Assembly: GCF_003351745.1 (NCBI RefSeq)
Contig: NZ_CP031222.1
Coordinates: 3,578,207-3,642,206 of the forward strand
Reading direction: 5' to 3'
DNA length: 64,000 nt
Source: Aquirhabdus parva
GTDB taxonomy: Bacteria; Pseudomonadota; Gammaproteobacteria; Pseudomonadales; Moraxellaceae
The stretch's first letter is position 1. Each line of letters starts with the position of its first letter. Of this stretch, positions 52,265-62,644 are shown piece after piece. Below the pieces are notes generated by a model. That model was not told the DNA's origin. It did not search any database and was given only the letters and a program-made list of their open reading frames with translations. The position numbers and the translations under genes are program-made.

Positions 52265-53566
52265 ATGAGCCAACGTGTCGCAGTACTCGGTGCGGGTCCC
52301 ATGGGCCTCGCTGTGGCTTATCAACTCGCGCTTGAAGGACATCAACCTGTTGTCTTCGAAGCCGATGATCGTGTGGGTGGCATGACCGCCGCATTTGACT
52401 TTAATGGCCTCTCTATTGAACGCTATTACCATTTTCATTGTATTTCTGATCATGCCTTCTTGCAGATGCTGGATGAACTGGGCTTGTCCAGCAAAATGCA
52501 TTGGGTCGAAACCAAAATGGGCTACTGGTATCAGAACCAGTTGCAAGCGTGGGGAAATCCGCTCGCACTGTTGCAGTTCAAAGGTCTTAGTTTAACTGCA
52601 AAATTACGCTATGGACTTCACGCCTTTCTATCTACCAAGCGCGATGACTGGCAACCTTTAGACAATGTTGAGGCCTCCGCTTGGATTAAAGGCTGGGTCG
52701 GCGATGAAGCTTACGAAGTACTTTGGCGTCGCCTCTTTGATTATAAGTTCTATGATTATGTCGGTAATCTCTCTGCGGCATGGATCTGGAGTCGCATCCG
52801 TCGGATTGGACGTTCACGCTATAGCCTATTTCGTGAAAAACTAGGCTATCTAGACGGTGGATCGGAGACACTACTGCAAGGCATGAAAGCTGCGATAGAA
52901 GCCAAAGGCGGAGACATCCGCTTAAAAACACCCGTTTCGAAAGTCGTCATTGAAAATGGTCAAGTTAAGGGTGTTGAATATTTAGCGCAATTTGAAGCCT
53001 TTGATAAGGTCATCAGTACCATTCCGTTACCTTATGTTGTACGGATCATGCCCGATTTGCCGCAAAATCTTTTAACCGCATTCAACGCGAAGAAAAACAT
53101 AGCTGTCGTTTGCGTTATCGCCAAACTAAAAAAAGCCGTGACTGAAAATTTCTGGCTCAATACCAATGATCCTGAGATGGATATTCCAGGTCTGGTTGAA
53201 TACAGTAATCTGCGTCCACTTGATCAACATGTCGTCTATGTGCCTTTTTATATGCCAGGTGAACATGAAAAGTTTGGTGAACCCGATTCTGTGTTTTTGG
53301 ATAAAGTACGTAAGTATCTGAAGAAAATCAATCCAGAGCTTGTTGATAGCGACTTTATCGACATTCGCGCCAGCCGCTATCGCTACGCACAGCCCATTTG
53401 TGAACCAGAGTACTTGAAAAAACTTCCTCCTGTCGAACTGCCAGTGCAAGGTCTTTGGGTCGCCGATACTTCTTACTATTATCCAGAGGACCGGGGGATT
53501 TCTGAAAGTATTGGTTTTGGTCGTAATATGGCGAAAATGGCCACTACTGATGATGTTACATCATGA
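52265..53566 (+). CDS. FAD-dependent oxidoreductase (amine-oxidase/protoporphyrinogen-oxidase fold)
   Basis: This is a 433-residue flavoprotein. The dinucleotide motif [19 protein letters not shown] opens the protein, followed by the FAD-binding acidic strand and RVGGMTAAF. The C-terminal motif [20 protein letters not shown] contacts FAD in this fold. ATG 52265 follows TTGGAG; a longer frame overlapping the upstream gene is not used. The fold also includes UDP-galactopyranose mutase and squalene desaturases, so a role in sugar or prenyl-lipid chemistry is possible. It overlaps gtrA by 4 bp. Confidence 0.8.
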   Translation: MSQRVAVLGAGPMGLAVAYQLALEGHQPVVFEADDRVGGMTAAFDFNGLSIERYYHFHCISDHAFLQMLDELGLSSKMHWVETKMGYWYQNQLQAWGNPLALLQFKGLSLTAKLRYGLHAFLSTKRDDWQPLDNVEASAWIKGWVGDEAYEVLWRRLFDYKFYDYVGNLSAAWIWSRIRRIGRSRYSLFREKLGYLDGGSETLLQGMKAAIEAKGGDIRLKTPVSKVVIENGQVKGVEYLAQFEAFDKVISTIPLPYVVRIMPDLPQNLLTAFNAKKNIAVVCVIAKLKKAVTENFWLNTNDPEMDIPGLVEYSNLRPLDQHVVYVPFYMPGEHEKFGEPDSVFLDKVRKYLKKINPELVDSDFIDIRASRYRYAQPICEPEYLKKLPPVELPVQGLWVADTSYYYPEDRGISESIGFGRNMAKMATTDDVTS

Positions 53567-53973
53567 AAAAAACCTTAGCTTTCTTTCTCCAGCCGCGTTT
53601 TTTGAAGTTTTTGCTGGCTGGCGGTATAGCCGCCGCCGCAAACTACGGATCACGGTTTATTTTTAATATCTGGGTCAGCTTCGAACAAGCGATTATTTTA
53701 GCCTATCTGGTCGGTATGACCGTCGCATTTTTCTTGATGCGACGACATGTGTTTTATCGTCAGTCGCATCATTTAGCGCCACAGATCTTTAAATTTATAC
53801 TCGTAAATATTCTCGCCGTGTCGCAGACGTTACTGATTAGCGTGACACTCGTGCGTTGGGTCTTTCCTGCGATCAGTATGACCTATTCACCAGAAGCCCT
53901 AGCGCATCTTATTGGTGTTCTTGTTCCGGTGGTGACCAGCTATTTTGGTCACCGTTTTTTTACGTTCAAATAA
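53563..53973 (+). CDS. GtrA-family membrane protein (lipid-linked sugar translocation)
   Basis: This is a 136-residue protein with four hydrophobic helices. [20 protein letters not shown] and a C-terminal [11 protein letters not shown] are hallmarks of GtrA. GtrA proteins are thought to flip polyprenyl-phosphate sugars; in mycobacteria Rv3789 lies beside dprE1-dprE2. It closes the operon that starts at 46210. Confidence 0.88.
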   Translation: MKKTLAFFLQPRFLKFLLAGGIAAAANYGSRFIFNIWVSFEQAIILAYLVGMTVAFFLMRRHVFYRQSHHLAPQIFKFILVNILAVSQTLLISVTLVRWVFPAISMTYSPEALAHLIGVLVPVVTSYFGHRFFTFK

Positions 53974-54144
53974 ATCATATGGATTAGTCATCATTGCATT
54001 TTCGCCTCCCATATTAATAGACACTTGACTGATCAAACATCCAAACAACTAAAATTCGCACCATTGCTAATTTTGCATTCTAAACCACATTCGCAACTGG
54101 CAAATTGTTACAAGCATCCTCATATTCCATGGCATCAAATGCTA

Positions 54145-54173
54145 TTGACGGTTATTTTTTTACCATTTAGTAT
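54145..54173 (+). promoter_or_regulatory. Candidate sigma70 promoter of the second PF10118 gene
   Basis: TTGACG at 54145-54150 and TAGTAT at 54168-54173 are 17 bp apart, about 118 bp before the start at 54291. The rest of the 317-bp gap (53974-54290) shows no gene; an 89-codon frame at 54025-54294 overlaps this promoter and is not called. Confidence 0.6.
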
Positions 54174-54290
54174 GCTCAATCGCGCCAAAAGCCTACAGAC
54201 TAGTAAGCTATTGCTTACAAGCAATCGAACTAATACCTTACAATCGATCACCCAATACGATTTAGACATTAAATTCGTGGATTTATTCGT

Positions 54291-55205
54291 ATGAACATTG
54301 CGATTCAACACCCGCTCAAAGCACGCAAAGTACAATTTAACTTTGAACAATCTCCTGCGCACTGGATTTATGGCGACGTTTACTCATCGCACATGATCAA
54401 TGGGGTTAACATGCTGCTGCCGTTGGGCGAGCTCTGGTTTTGTCGTGTCTATAACAAAGCGCTGCCCTTCGTCACTGATGTGAAGCTTCGCGAAGAAGTT
54501 CAGGGGTTCATCCGTCAGGAGGCGGTGCATTCCCGTGCGCACAGCGGCGCTCTCGATTTCTTGCGCGATCATGGCTATCAATTAGATGACTATCTGGCGC
54601 GCGTCAATGTTTTATTTGGTCAAGTATTGGGAGAGCAGCCTTTTGGCCTAAAATTCTTGCAAAATGAACGTACCGAGAAGTTCTGGCTTGTGGCCCGGGT
54701 TGGCGTAATTGCTGCGATTGAACATTTCACAGGCATTCTGGGTCAATGGTCGCTAGACAGCAAAGGCTGGGATGATGCTGACCCTGTGATTGCCGATTTA
54801 TTCCGCTGGCATTTGGCTGAAGAAGTGGAACATCGTACAGTCGCTTTTGATCTGTTTGAGCATTTATGCAAAACAGAATTAGGCTTCTATGTAGGACGCC
54901 AAGCCTTGATGGCGATTATTTTCCCACTGTTTGTTTATTTCCTCGTTGATGGCTGCCGTTATCTGGCTGGGCAAGATCCTGATCCAAGAGCACAAGCTAT
55001 CGCACGAAAATCCATGCTTAAGATGCTCTGGCAACTCGAAAAAGTGGGTAAGAAAACCGATCATCTTCCAACGTTTAGTCTGCTGGTGAAAGCGACTCTG
55101 CGCTGGGTTCCAAAAAGTTTCCATCCGATTACGGAAGGTGATACCCAGCAAGCTTTAGACTATATCGCTCGTTCACAAGGTATTCTTGCTGCGCGAAAAA
55201 ATTAA
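54291..55205 (+). CDS. PF10118-family metal-binding protein, second copy
   Basis: This is a 304-residue paralogue of the protein at 603-1478. It keeps the same candidate di-iron ligands: E47, E77-x2-H80, E144 and E178-x2-H181, in the contexts IRQEAVHSRAH, AIEHFTG and WHLAEEVEHRTVAF. A hydrophobic segment lies near residues 205-220. The reaction is unknown. It has its own promoter candidate and a strong terminator, so it is a single-gene unit. Confidence 0.8.
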   Translation: MNIAIQHPLKARKVQFNFEQSPAHWIYGDVYSSHMINGVNMLLPLGELWFCRVYNKALPFVTDVKLREEVQGFIRQEAVHSRAHSGALDFLRDHGYQLDDYLARVNVLFGQVLGEQPFGLKFLQNERTEKFWLVARVGVIAAIEHFTGILGQWSLDSKGWDDADPVIADLFRWHLAEEVEHRTVAFDLFEHLCKTELGFYVGRQALMAIIFPLFVYFLVDGCRYLAGQDPDPRAQAIARKSMLKMLWQLEKVGKKTDHLPTFSLLVKATLRWVPKSFHPITEGDTQQALDYIARSQGILAARKN

Positions 55206-55223
55206 ATCATCTAAGCATTACCA

Positions 55224-55257
55224 TAAAAAAAAGCATCGTTAAACGATGCTTTTTTTA
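55224..55257. terminator. Bidirectional terminator
   Basis: A 7-bp stem AGCATCG/CGATGCT (55232-55238 and 55244-55250) is flanked by runs of A on the left and T on the right. It lies between the convergent PF10118 gene and the small exported protein gene. Confidence 0.9.
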
Positions 55258-55269
55258 TGGTCGCCAATC

Positions 55270-55857
55270 TTAATTTTTGTTGATATCCAATGTCCGAGAT
55301 TGTAATGACCATGCCCCACTTTCCATGCGTTTCAGACTAAATCGCCACGATTTAGCCTGTTGTGTATGTTCTAGTCTAAACAACGCGGCAAACTCAAGAA
55401 CATCCGGCTGCGGCATTTTCCATTGATCGATACGAACGACATTGGCACATACATTTTTCTGCGTATTGATCGGAAAATTCGATGTTTTCGTACCTTCATC
55501 ACTGGTGATGAATTGATTGGCAGCAATCACAGATTCAGTATTCTCACGCGAACACGATGCAGACTCTAAAATGCTTTGCAAAGAGGACTGGGTATCGATA
55601 ATGGTCTGTTTTATTGTATTGCTAGAATTACCGGCACCTTTAGCGATTTCATTGATAATCATGGCGCGTTGTTCCTCGCTCGGGCTTATACCTGCATCTC
55701 CAGGCTTCTGACCTGCGGTGGCTACATTCACAATGGCACTGAGCACATCGATGGTATTGCCTAAGGCTTCCGTATCTACCGCAGCATGTCCCGCAGGGAT
55801 GTATAGCATCATCATGAATGCATATACAAAATAAGATCTACTGCGGGTCATCATCAT
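55270..55857 (-). CDS. Hypothetical exported protein
   Basis: This is a 195-residue protein with a signal peptide that ends near YIPAGHAA. Two cysteines (in SASCSREN and KNVCANV) could form a disulfide in the periplasm. The N-terminal half is helix-prone; the C-terminus looks beta-rich (AKSWRFSLKRMESGAWSLQ). No family is recognised. Three consecutive ATG codons make the exact start uncertain. Confidence 0.6.
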   Translation of the reverse strand: MMMTRSRSYFVYAFMMMLYIPAGHAAVDTEALGNTIDVLSAIVNVATAGQKPGDAGISPSEEQRAMIINEIAKGAGNSSNTIKQTIIDTQSSLQSILESASCSRENTESVIAANQFITSDEGTKTSNFPINTQKNVCANVVRIDQWKMPQPDVLEFAALFRLEHTQQAKSWRFSLKRMESGAWSLQSRTLDINKN

Positions 55858-56021
55858 CAGTCATGGTCAGCCTAAAAAGTCGCTTGAGTATAGTAAAACG
55901 AGCGCATACATACTATTGAATTAACAAAATGCTGATCATTCTTTGCCGAAATAAATCAGTATCGCCAACTGAGTCTCGATACACTCAAAGCATCTATTTC
56001 CTTCACTGCTGAGGTAAACCC

Positions 56022-56372
56022 ATGTTGACGCCAACTCGTCTGTTATTCATCAGCCTATGCGCAATCTGTGGTAGCTCCGCAACCTATGCTGATAGCATCA
56101 ATTGCAGCAGAGCCCGTTTGCCCGATGAGCACGCCATCTGCCGCAGTGTCGAATTACAGAAGCAAGATGTCAAAATGACGACGCTTTTTGAAGTATCTGG
56201 GCATCTCATGGCAATGGGCAGTCGCGGTGCCATGCAAGACAGACAAGTCGAATGGCTCAAAGACCGCCATCAATGTAAAACCAATCTGAGTTGTTTACGC
56301 AGTGCCTATGCACAGCGTATTGATGAGCTCAATCAAGGTCTTGAGGGGATTTATAGCCGAGGGCCATTTTAA
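56022..56372 (+). CDS. LprI/DUF1311-like exported protein
   Basis: This is a 116-residue protein with an N-terminal signal peptide ending near SSATYA. The mature part has four cysteines in the LprI pattern: NCSRARLPDEHAICRS near the start, then WLKDRHQCKTNLSCLRSAY at the end. PF07007 members include lysozyme inhibitors, but the function here is unproven. AGGT stands before ATG 56022 with suitable spacing. The gene is monocistronic. Confidence 0.7.
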   Translation: MLTPTRLLFISLCAICGSSATYADSINCSRARLPDEHAICRSVELQKQDVKMTTLFEVSGHLMAMGSRGAMQDRQVEWLKDRHQCKTNLSCLRSAYAQRIDELNQGLEGIYSRGPF

Positions 56373-56386
56373 ATAGACCCTCGTAA

Positions 56387-56644
56387 TTATTTATTATGCG
56401 TTGAAGATTGCTGATTTGATTGAGATGACGAACTGGTTAATACACTGTCCTCAATACTACTTTTATGGACACTAAAATCACTAGGGCGAATGCTATCGTG
56501 TTGAAGATACCGAAATAATCTCCAAAATATTGTCGCGATAGCTACGCCTGCAATATGCCAATATTCTGGGTTCTCATAAATGAATATCCCTATTCCGACT
56601 AATACTGGAAACGAGACCACAAGCAATAATTTCTTAACAGCCAT
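56387..56644 (-). CDS. Hypothetical small membrane protein
   Basis: This 85-residue protein has two hydrophobic helices (LLLVVSFPVLVGIGIFIY and a second around HIAGVAIATIFW) and a Ser/Gln-rich polar C-terminus. No family is recognised. The ATG at 56644 with AAGGC upstream is preferred to a frame 23 codons longer at 56713. It is convergent with the LprI-like gene, with 14 bp between them. Confidence 0.45.
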   Translation of the reverse strand: MAVKKLLLVVSFPVLVGIGIFIYENPEYWHIAGVAIATIFWRLFRYLQHDSIRPSDFSVHKSSIEDSVLTSSSSQSNQQSSTHNK

Positions 56645-56754
56645 CACCAAAGCCTTCTTGCGAATTACTTTAAATATTCTGATTCTTATATCACTTTTGA
56701 TGATAGAACTCACAAGATTATATTAACTAACTTGAGTTTTCGTGATCGACTCAT

Positions 56755-56786
56755 AAAAAATCCCCGCTACTTAGCGAGGATTTTTT
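56755..56786 (-). terminator. Rho-independent terminator of fadBA
   Basis: A 9-bp stem (56760-56768 with 56773-56781, one wobble pair) and 4-nt loop is followed by T residues on the minus strand, 18 bp past the fadA stop. A T-run on the opposite side may allow bidirectional use. Confidence 0.85.
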
Positions 56787-56804
56787 CATCCATAACGCGT
56801 TTAA

Positions 56805-57989
<1,185 letters not shown>

Positions 57990-60140
57990 TTAACCGTAGA
58001 ATGATTTATTAGCTGCTGCCATGTCGCGCAGCAATTGTGGGGCTTCATAGGCTTTGCCTAAGTGAGCATATTTGTCACAGAGTGCAACGTAGGCTGCAAC
58101 ACCGGTTTGATCGATATAACGTGCTGCACCACCGCGGAATGGAGGGAAACCGATACCCATGATCAGCGCCATATCGGCTTCTGCTGGGGTTTCAACGATT
58201 TTGTCTTCCAAGCAACGAACAATTTCGTTACACAGCGCAACCATCATGCGATCGATGATCTCTTGTGCATCAAATTCACGTTTCTCGCCAGTCACAACGG
58301 ATGCCAGCAACTCGTAAGTCGTTGGATCCACTTTCTTGGCTTTTTTGCCTTTCTTGTCAGCAACGTAAACATAGAAGCCTTTGTCATTTTTTTGACCCAG
58401 ACGTTTGTTTTCGTACATGACTTGGATTGAGCCTTTATAGTCAGGCTTCATGCGATCTGGGAAGCCAGCAGCCATCACGTCTGCACCATGAACGCCGGTG
58501 TCGATACCGACCACGTCGATCAGGTAAGCAGGACCCATTGGCCAGCCGAATTTTTCCATGACTTTGTCGATTTGTTGGAAATCAGCACCGTCTTTCACGA
58601 GCAGATCAAACGCACCGAAGTAAGGGAACAATACACGGTTAACCAAGAAACCTGGGCAGTCATTCACAACGACAGGGACTTTGCCCATTTTTTGTGCCAA
58701 GGCAACAGTGGTCGCAATCGCTTGATCAGATGATTTCTCACCGCGGATGACTTCAACCAACGGCATCATGTGTACTGGGTTGAAGAAGTGCATACCCACG
58801 AAGTTTTCAGGACGTTTAAGGTTTTTTGCCAAAGACGTGATTGAAATCGTTGATGTGTTTGAAGCCAGAATCGTGTTGTCATGCACCAGTGTTTCGACTT
58901 CAGACAGAACTGCGGCTTTCACTTTTTCAAGTTCAACAACCGCTTCGATCACGATATCAACTTCTTTGAAGTCACCGTAGTTCAGCGTTGGACGGATACG
59001 TGACAGGGTCTCACCCATTTTCACAGGCGTCAAACGACCTTTTTCCACTTGATTTGCAAGCAGTTTGGTTGCTTCGCCCATACCCAGCGCCAGCGCTTCA
59101 TCACGAATATCTTTCATGACGATCGGTGTACCTTTGCTTGCAGCTTGGTAAGCGATACCGCCACCCATGATGCCCGCACCCAGTACAGCCGCTTGTTTGA
59201 TTGGGTGAGAGAGTTTTTCCCACTTCTTCGCCATCTTTTTAACCACTTGATCCGCAGAGAACACGCCGATCAAAGCAGTTGCTTGTGGCGTAACCGCAGC
59301 TTTTGCGAAGCCTTTAGATTCGATCTTCACCGCTTCATCACGATTCAGATTGACGTTTTGTTCAAGGTTTTCAATCGCAAGTTTGGGTGCTGGATAGTTT
59401 GTACCCGCTTTTGCCAAGATCACGCCTTTTGCACTGCTGAACGCCATCATTTGTTCGATTGGGCTCAGTTTTACAGGGACTAATTTCTCTTGACGACGCG
59501 CTTTCCAGTTCAATTTGCCAGCCAATGCTTGCTTGACCAGATCAATTGCAGCTTCATTCAATTTTTCAGGTGCAACAACCGCATCAATAGCACCTTCTTT
59601 CAATGCCACGTCTGGACGCTTCTCTGCACCAGTCGCAATCCACTCCAGCGCGTTGTCAATACCGATCACGCGTGGCAAGCGTACAGTGCCACCGAATCCT
59701 GGGAACAGACCCAGTTTGACTTCTGGCAAACCGACTTTAGCCGCGGTTGAAGCAACACGATATTCACAGCCCAAGCACACTTCAAACCCACCGCCGAAAG
59801 CGATGCCATTGATTGCCGCAACTTTAGGAATATCCAGATCTTCAAAGCCATTGAATACGTTATTCAATACACCCAGCCACTCTTCGATACCAGCTTCGCC
59901 TTGGGCAAAGTTGTCGCCAAACTCAGTGATATCGGCACCAACGATAAACGTTGATTTACCAGAGGTCACGATCAGGCCTTTTACACTTGCATCGGCCTTG
60001 ACCGCTGCGGTGGCTTCTTTAAGTTCTTGCACAGTGGCACGGTTCAATTTATTGACCGACTCACCTTGTAAGTCGAATTTGAATTCTGCGATTCCGTCGC
60101 TTAAAGTCTGGACGGAAATGGCATTACCAGAGTAAATCAT
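57990..60140 (-). CDS. fadB: Fatty-acid oxidation complex alpha subunit (enoyl-CoA hydratase/3-hydroxyacyl-CoA dehydrogenase)
   Basis: FadB hydrates enoyl-CoA and oxidises the 3-hydroxyacyl-CoA product (716 residues). The hydratase/isomerase half has [20 protein letters not shown] near residue 110 and [19 protein letters not shown] near residue 139, with both catalytic glutamates. The dehydrogenase half begins with [19 protein letters not shown] near residue 316 and includes [14 protein letters not shown] with the catalytic histidine. Length and domain order match the E. coli protein (729). Confidence 0.98.
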   Translation of the reverse strand: MIYSGNAISVQTLSDGIAEFKFDLQGESVNKLNRATVQELKEATAAVKADASVKGLIVTSGKSTFIVGADITEFGDNFAQGEAGIEEWLGVLNNVFNGFEDLDIPKVAAINGIAFGGGFEVCLGCEYRVASTAAKVGLPEVKLGLFPGFGGTVRLPRVIGIDNALEWIATGAEKRPDVALKEGAIDAVVAPEKLNEAAIDLVKQALAGKLNWKARRQEKLVPVKLSPIEQMMAFSSAKGVILAKAGTNYPAPKLAIENLEQNVNLNRDEAVKIESKGFAKAAVTPQATALIGVFSADQVVKKMAKKWEKLSHPIKQAAVLGAGIMGGGIAYQAASKGTPIVMKDIRDEALALGMGEATKLLANQVEKGRLTPVKMGETLSRIRPTLNYGDFKEVDIVIEAVVELEKVKAAVLSEVETLVHDNTILASNTSTISITSLAKNLKRPENFVGMHFFNPVHMMPLVEVIRGEKSSDQAIATTVALAQKMGKVPVVVNDCPGFLVNRVLFPYFGAFDLLVKDGADFQQIDKVMEKFGWPMGPAYLIDVVGIDTGVHGADVMAAGFPDRMKPDYKGSIQVMYENKRLGQKNDKGFYVYVADKKGKKAKKVDPTTYELLASVVTGEKREFDAQEIIDRMMVALCNEIVRCLEDKIVETPAEADMALIMGIGFPPFRGGAARYIDQTGVAAYVALCDKYAHLGKAYEAPQLLRDMAAANKSFYG

Positions 60141-60503
60141 GCCTAAAGCTCCTGATGTAGGAAGTGGAACAGCAAAAAATTGACTACAAAAAAGGGGTTA
60201 ACTCTGCGCTGACAAATCGCTCCCGTGCTGTTTTCATGGGCAAGATCAGGGCAGGCAGAAAAAAACTGTGTAGAGTGTACGCCAAGACGGTGGCCGAGTG
60301 ATGCTTTTGCGTGTATATATGCTGTGACGCAAAGGTCACAAATTATTTTGCTAATGAAAAATGATAAATAAACGCTCAATACGGATAACTTTGTATCCTT
60401 AAAAATGGATCGTTAAACAAAAAAATGAAATTTCACGGCTATAGCAATGAAAACCTTAATATTGATCACTTAAACTTTTTAGAGCTCGCTGAGATCAACT
60501 TAA
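60141..60503. other. Intergenic region upstream of fadB
   Basis: These 363 bp must hold the fadBA promoter and its control sites. The only neat palindrome seen is TGAAATTTCA (60426-60435), about 290 bp before fadB. No PsrA- or FadR-like operator could be identified with confidence. No gene is supported. Confidence 0.5.
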
Positions 60504-60671
60504 GTGGCAAGTCCTCTTGAGCTGCGTCGTATTGCAACTTTTTTGAATCATTGTGCGGATCATATGGACAACATGGGCAAAGCCTATAACCATGAGCACT
60601 GATCTGATCAGCAAGCTGATTTTCAAGACTCACCGCATCTCGTCGTGTTTAATGCACTCAATGAACCATAA
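60504..60671 (+). pseudogene. Small conserved-looking ORF interrupted by an in-frame TGA
   Basis: From GTG 60504 the frame reads MASPLELRRIATFLNHCADH and continues to NHEH, where a TGA (60600-60602) stops it. The same frame then reads SDQQADFQDSPHLVVFNALN to a TAA at 60669-60671. Both halves look like coding sequence of one 55-residue cytoplasmic protein, and a single base change at the TGA would restore it. No family is identified and no clear ribosome site precedes the GTG. Confidence 0.35.
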
Positions 60672-60709
60672 TATTTAACAACGCAACCCCATAAAGGATA
60701 ATTTTAGAC

Positions 60710-61501
60710 ATGGTTACGACGGCTCAACACACCGCACTCATAACGGGTGCATCCAGCGGTCTTGGCGCAGAATACGCACGTTTACTGGCTGCGGAGGGTC
60801 ATCAACTTGTGTTGGTCGCGCGCCGTTTGGATCGTCTAGAAGCGTTAATCAGTGAATTACAGCAGAAATACCCACAGCGCATGGAAGCCATCAGTTGTGA
60901 TTTGGCTGATGCGGGTGCAACAGCCTACCTGATGGATGAAATCGCGACCCGTGAACTGTCGATTGATATCCTCATTAATAATGCGGGCTACTCTCCGAAA
61001 GAGAGCTTTAGTCAACAGACACCGCAAGTGGTTCAAGCGCAATTGCACGTGATGATCAATGCCGTCACTGAACTCTGCCATGCCGTACTACCCAATATGA
61101 CCGAAAAACAGTGGGGACGCATCATTAATGTCTCCTCCCTTGCTGCCTTTGCCCCGCCCGGTCGCGGCACCATGTATTCGGCCATCAAGCAATATGTGCT
61201 CGCCTTCTCACAGTCTCTGGATATGGATGTGCGCCGTGACGGGATCCGCGTCACCGCCCTTTGCCCCGGCTTTACCCACACCGAATTCCATGAGGTGATG
61301 GATGTTGCGGATAAGGCCAGTAAAATCCCTGCCGCGTTCTGGAGTGATGCACCGTTTGTCGTCAGTGCTGGCTGGCGCGCGGTCAATGCTGGACAAGCCG
61401 TCTGCACGCCAGGCATGCTCAATAACGTCATCGCGGTTGTGAGTAAACGACTCCCTGAACGGGTTCGTTATCACATGGGACGCGTCAACCCTCTGGAATA
61501 A
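60710..61501 (+). CDS. Short-chain dehydrogenase (SDR)
   Basis: This is a 263-residue classical SDR. TGASSGLGAEYARLLAAEG binds the cofactor, NNAGYSP follows near residue 92, SSLAAFAPPGRG near residue 144 supplies the serine, and YSAIK near residue 159 the tyrosine and lysine. FTHTEFHEVM near residue 190 resembles DltE/3-ketoacyl reductase-like enzymes. The substrate is unknown. AAGGAT stands upstream of ATG 60710. Confidence 0.87.
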   Translation: MVTTAQHTALITGASSGLGAEYARLLAAEGHQLVLVARRLDRLEALISELQQKYPQRMEAISCDLADAGATAYLMDEIATRELSIDILINNAGYSPKESFSQQTPQVVQAQLHVMINAVTELCHAVLPNMTEKQWGRIINVSSLAAFAPPGRGTMYSAIKQYVLAFSQSLDMDVRRDGIRVTALCPGFTHTEFHEVMDVADKASKIPAAFWSDAPFVVSAGWRAVNAGQAVCTPGMLNNVIAVVSKRLPERVRYHMGRVNPLE

Positions 61502-61528
61502 GGTGTTTTTTTAACCGAACCATAAATT

Positions 61529-61553
61529 AACAATTAACGTAAATAATTGTTTT
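61529..61553 (+). terminator. AT-rich terminator after the SDR gene
   Basis: An 8-bp inverted repeat AACAATTA/TAATTGTT (61529-61536 and 61544-61551) with a 7-nt loop leads into a short T-run. All pairs but one per arm are A-T, so the hairpin is weak. Confidence 0.45.
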
Positions 61554-61668
61554 AACAGCCTATTCATAGAATGCACTTGGTTAAATGTTGCTCGTGGTCG
61601 ATTAGTTGTCGCACGAGCCTGCAAGCCTTGATAAAATAACGACTAATTTTTCCCAAAAAAGTATTTAT

Positions 61669-62583
61669 ATGAAGTGGATCATTCTGGCGATATTCCTCTT
61701 CTCGGCGATCTATATCCAGCGCCGAGGTAAAGTGAAACATGCCTTTTTCCGTCAATTCTTTGACCATTCCACCCTCATGGCACCCGTCAATGTGATCATG
61801 TACTGGTTTTCCAAAGTCCCCACCACACCCTACCTATCCAGTGAATACTTCAAAGACTTGAAAGTGCTGGAAGAGAATTGGGAAGTGATTCGCGGTGAAG
61901 CGATACAGTTGGCTGAAAAAGGCGGGATTAAAGCCTCAAGCTCATACAACGATGTTGGCTTTAACTCCTTCTTTAAAACTGGTTGGAAGCGTTTTTATCT
62001 GAAATGGTATGAGAATGGTCATCCTTCAGCGATGGATCTATGCCCCAAGACCACCGAGCTGGTGCGTGGACTTGACTCCGTTAAAGCGGCGATGTTCACC
62101 GAGCTACCGCCCGGAAGTCGTCTGGTACGTCACCGAGATCCCTATGCGGGCTCACTGCGCTACCACTTAGGACTCGTTACCCCCAATGATGACCGCTGCT
62201 TTATTGATGTAGACGGAGAGCGATATAGCTGGCGCGATGGTCAGGGCGTGATGTTCGATGAGACCTACATTCACTATGCGGAAAATGGTACCGATGAAAA
62301 TCGCATCATCCTGTTGTGTGATATTGAGCGTCCAATGACCGCTCGTTGGGCACAGGCCTTTAACCATTGGTTCGCGCGCAATGTCATGACCGCAGCCAGC
62401 TCACCCAATGATGAAGCTGATCGTACCGGCGGCATCAATAAAGCTTTCCACTATATCTATCAAGTACGCATGGTCGCCAAGAACCTGAAGAAAAAGAATC
62501 GCCAAATCTATTACATCCTAAAGTGGCTCATACTGGGTGGCTTGTTGTATTGGATTTTCCTTGCGGGTTTCTTCTCACACTGA
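61669..62583 (+). CDS. lpxO: LpxO-like Fe(II)/2-oxoglutarate lipid A hydroxylase
   Basis: This is a 304-residue member of the aspartyl/asparaginyl beta-hydroxylase family. LpxO adds a 2-hydroxyl to a secondary acyl chain of lipid A at the inner membrane. The iron ligands are in LVRHRDPYAGSLRYHLGL (HxD) and the distal histidine in ETYIHYAENGTDENRI, whose arginine should bind 2-oxoglutarate. A hydrophobic helix opens the protein and another (LILGGLLYWIFLAGFF) ends it. Length equals Salmonella LpxO (302). The ATG 61669 is used; an upstream extension to 61606 is not family-like. Confidence 0.82.
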   Translation: MKWIILAIFLFSAIYIQRRGKVKHAFFRQFFDHSTLMAPVNVIMYWFSKVPTTPYLSSEYFKDLKVLEENWEVIRGEAIQLAEKGGIKASSSYNDVGFNSFFKTGWKRFYLKWYENGHPSAMDLCPKTTELVRGLDSVKAAMFTELPPGSRLVRHRDPYAGSLRYHLGLVTPNDDRCFIDVDGERYSWRDGQGVMFDETYIHYAENGTDENRIILLCDIERPMTARWAQAFNHWFARNVMTAASSPNDEADRTGGINKAFHYIYQVRMVAKNLKKKNRQIYYILKWLILGGLLYWIFLAGFFSH

Positions 62584-62596
62584 TTCTTGTCGATAT

Positions 62597-62627
62597 AAAA
62601 AAGCCCCGATTAGTTCGGGGCTTTTTT
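62597..62627. terminator. Bidirectional terminator between lpxO and the peptide transporter
   Basis: A perfect 9-bp stem AAGCCCCGA/TCGGGGCTT (62601-62609 and 62615-62623) with a 5-nt loop has A residues on the left and T residues on the right. It serves the two convergent genes. Confidence 0.92.
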
Positions 62628-62644
62628 ATAAGGCGCATGATGAA

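Noticed and set aside
54025-54294. An 89-codon plus-strand frame before the second PF10118 gene
   Set aside because: It spans the promoter candidate and overlaps the next start; its residues show no domain pattern.
60143-60379. A 78-codon minus-strand frame upstream of fadB
   Set aside because: It occupies the fadB leader region, has no ribosome site and no recognisable family.
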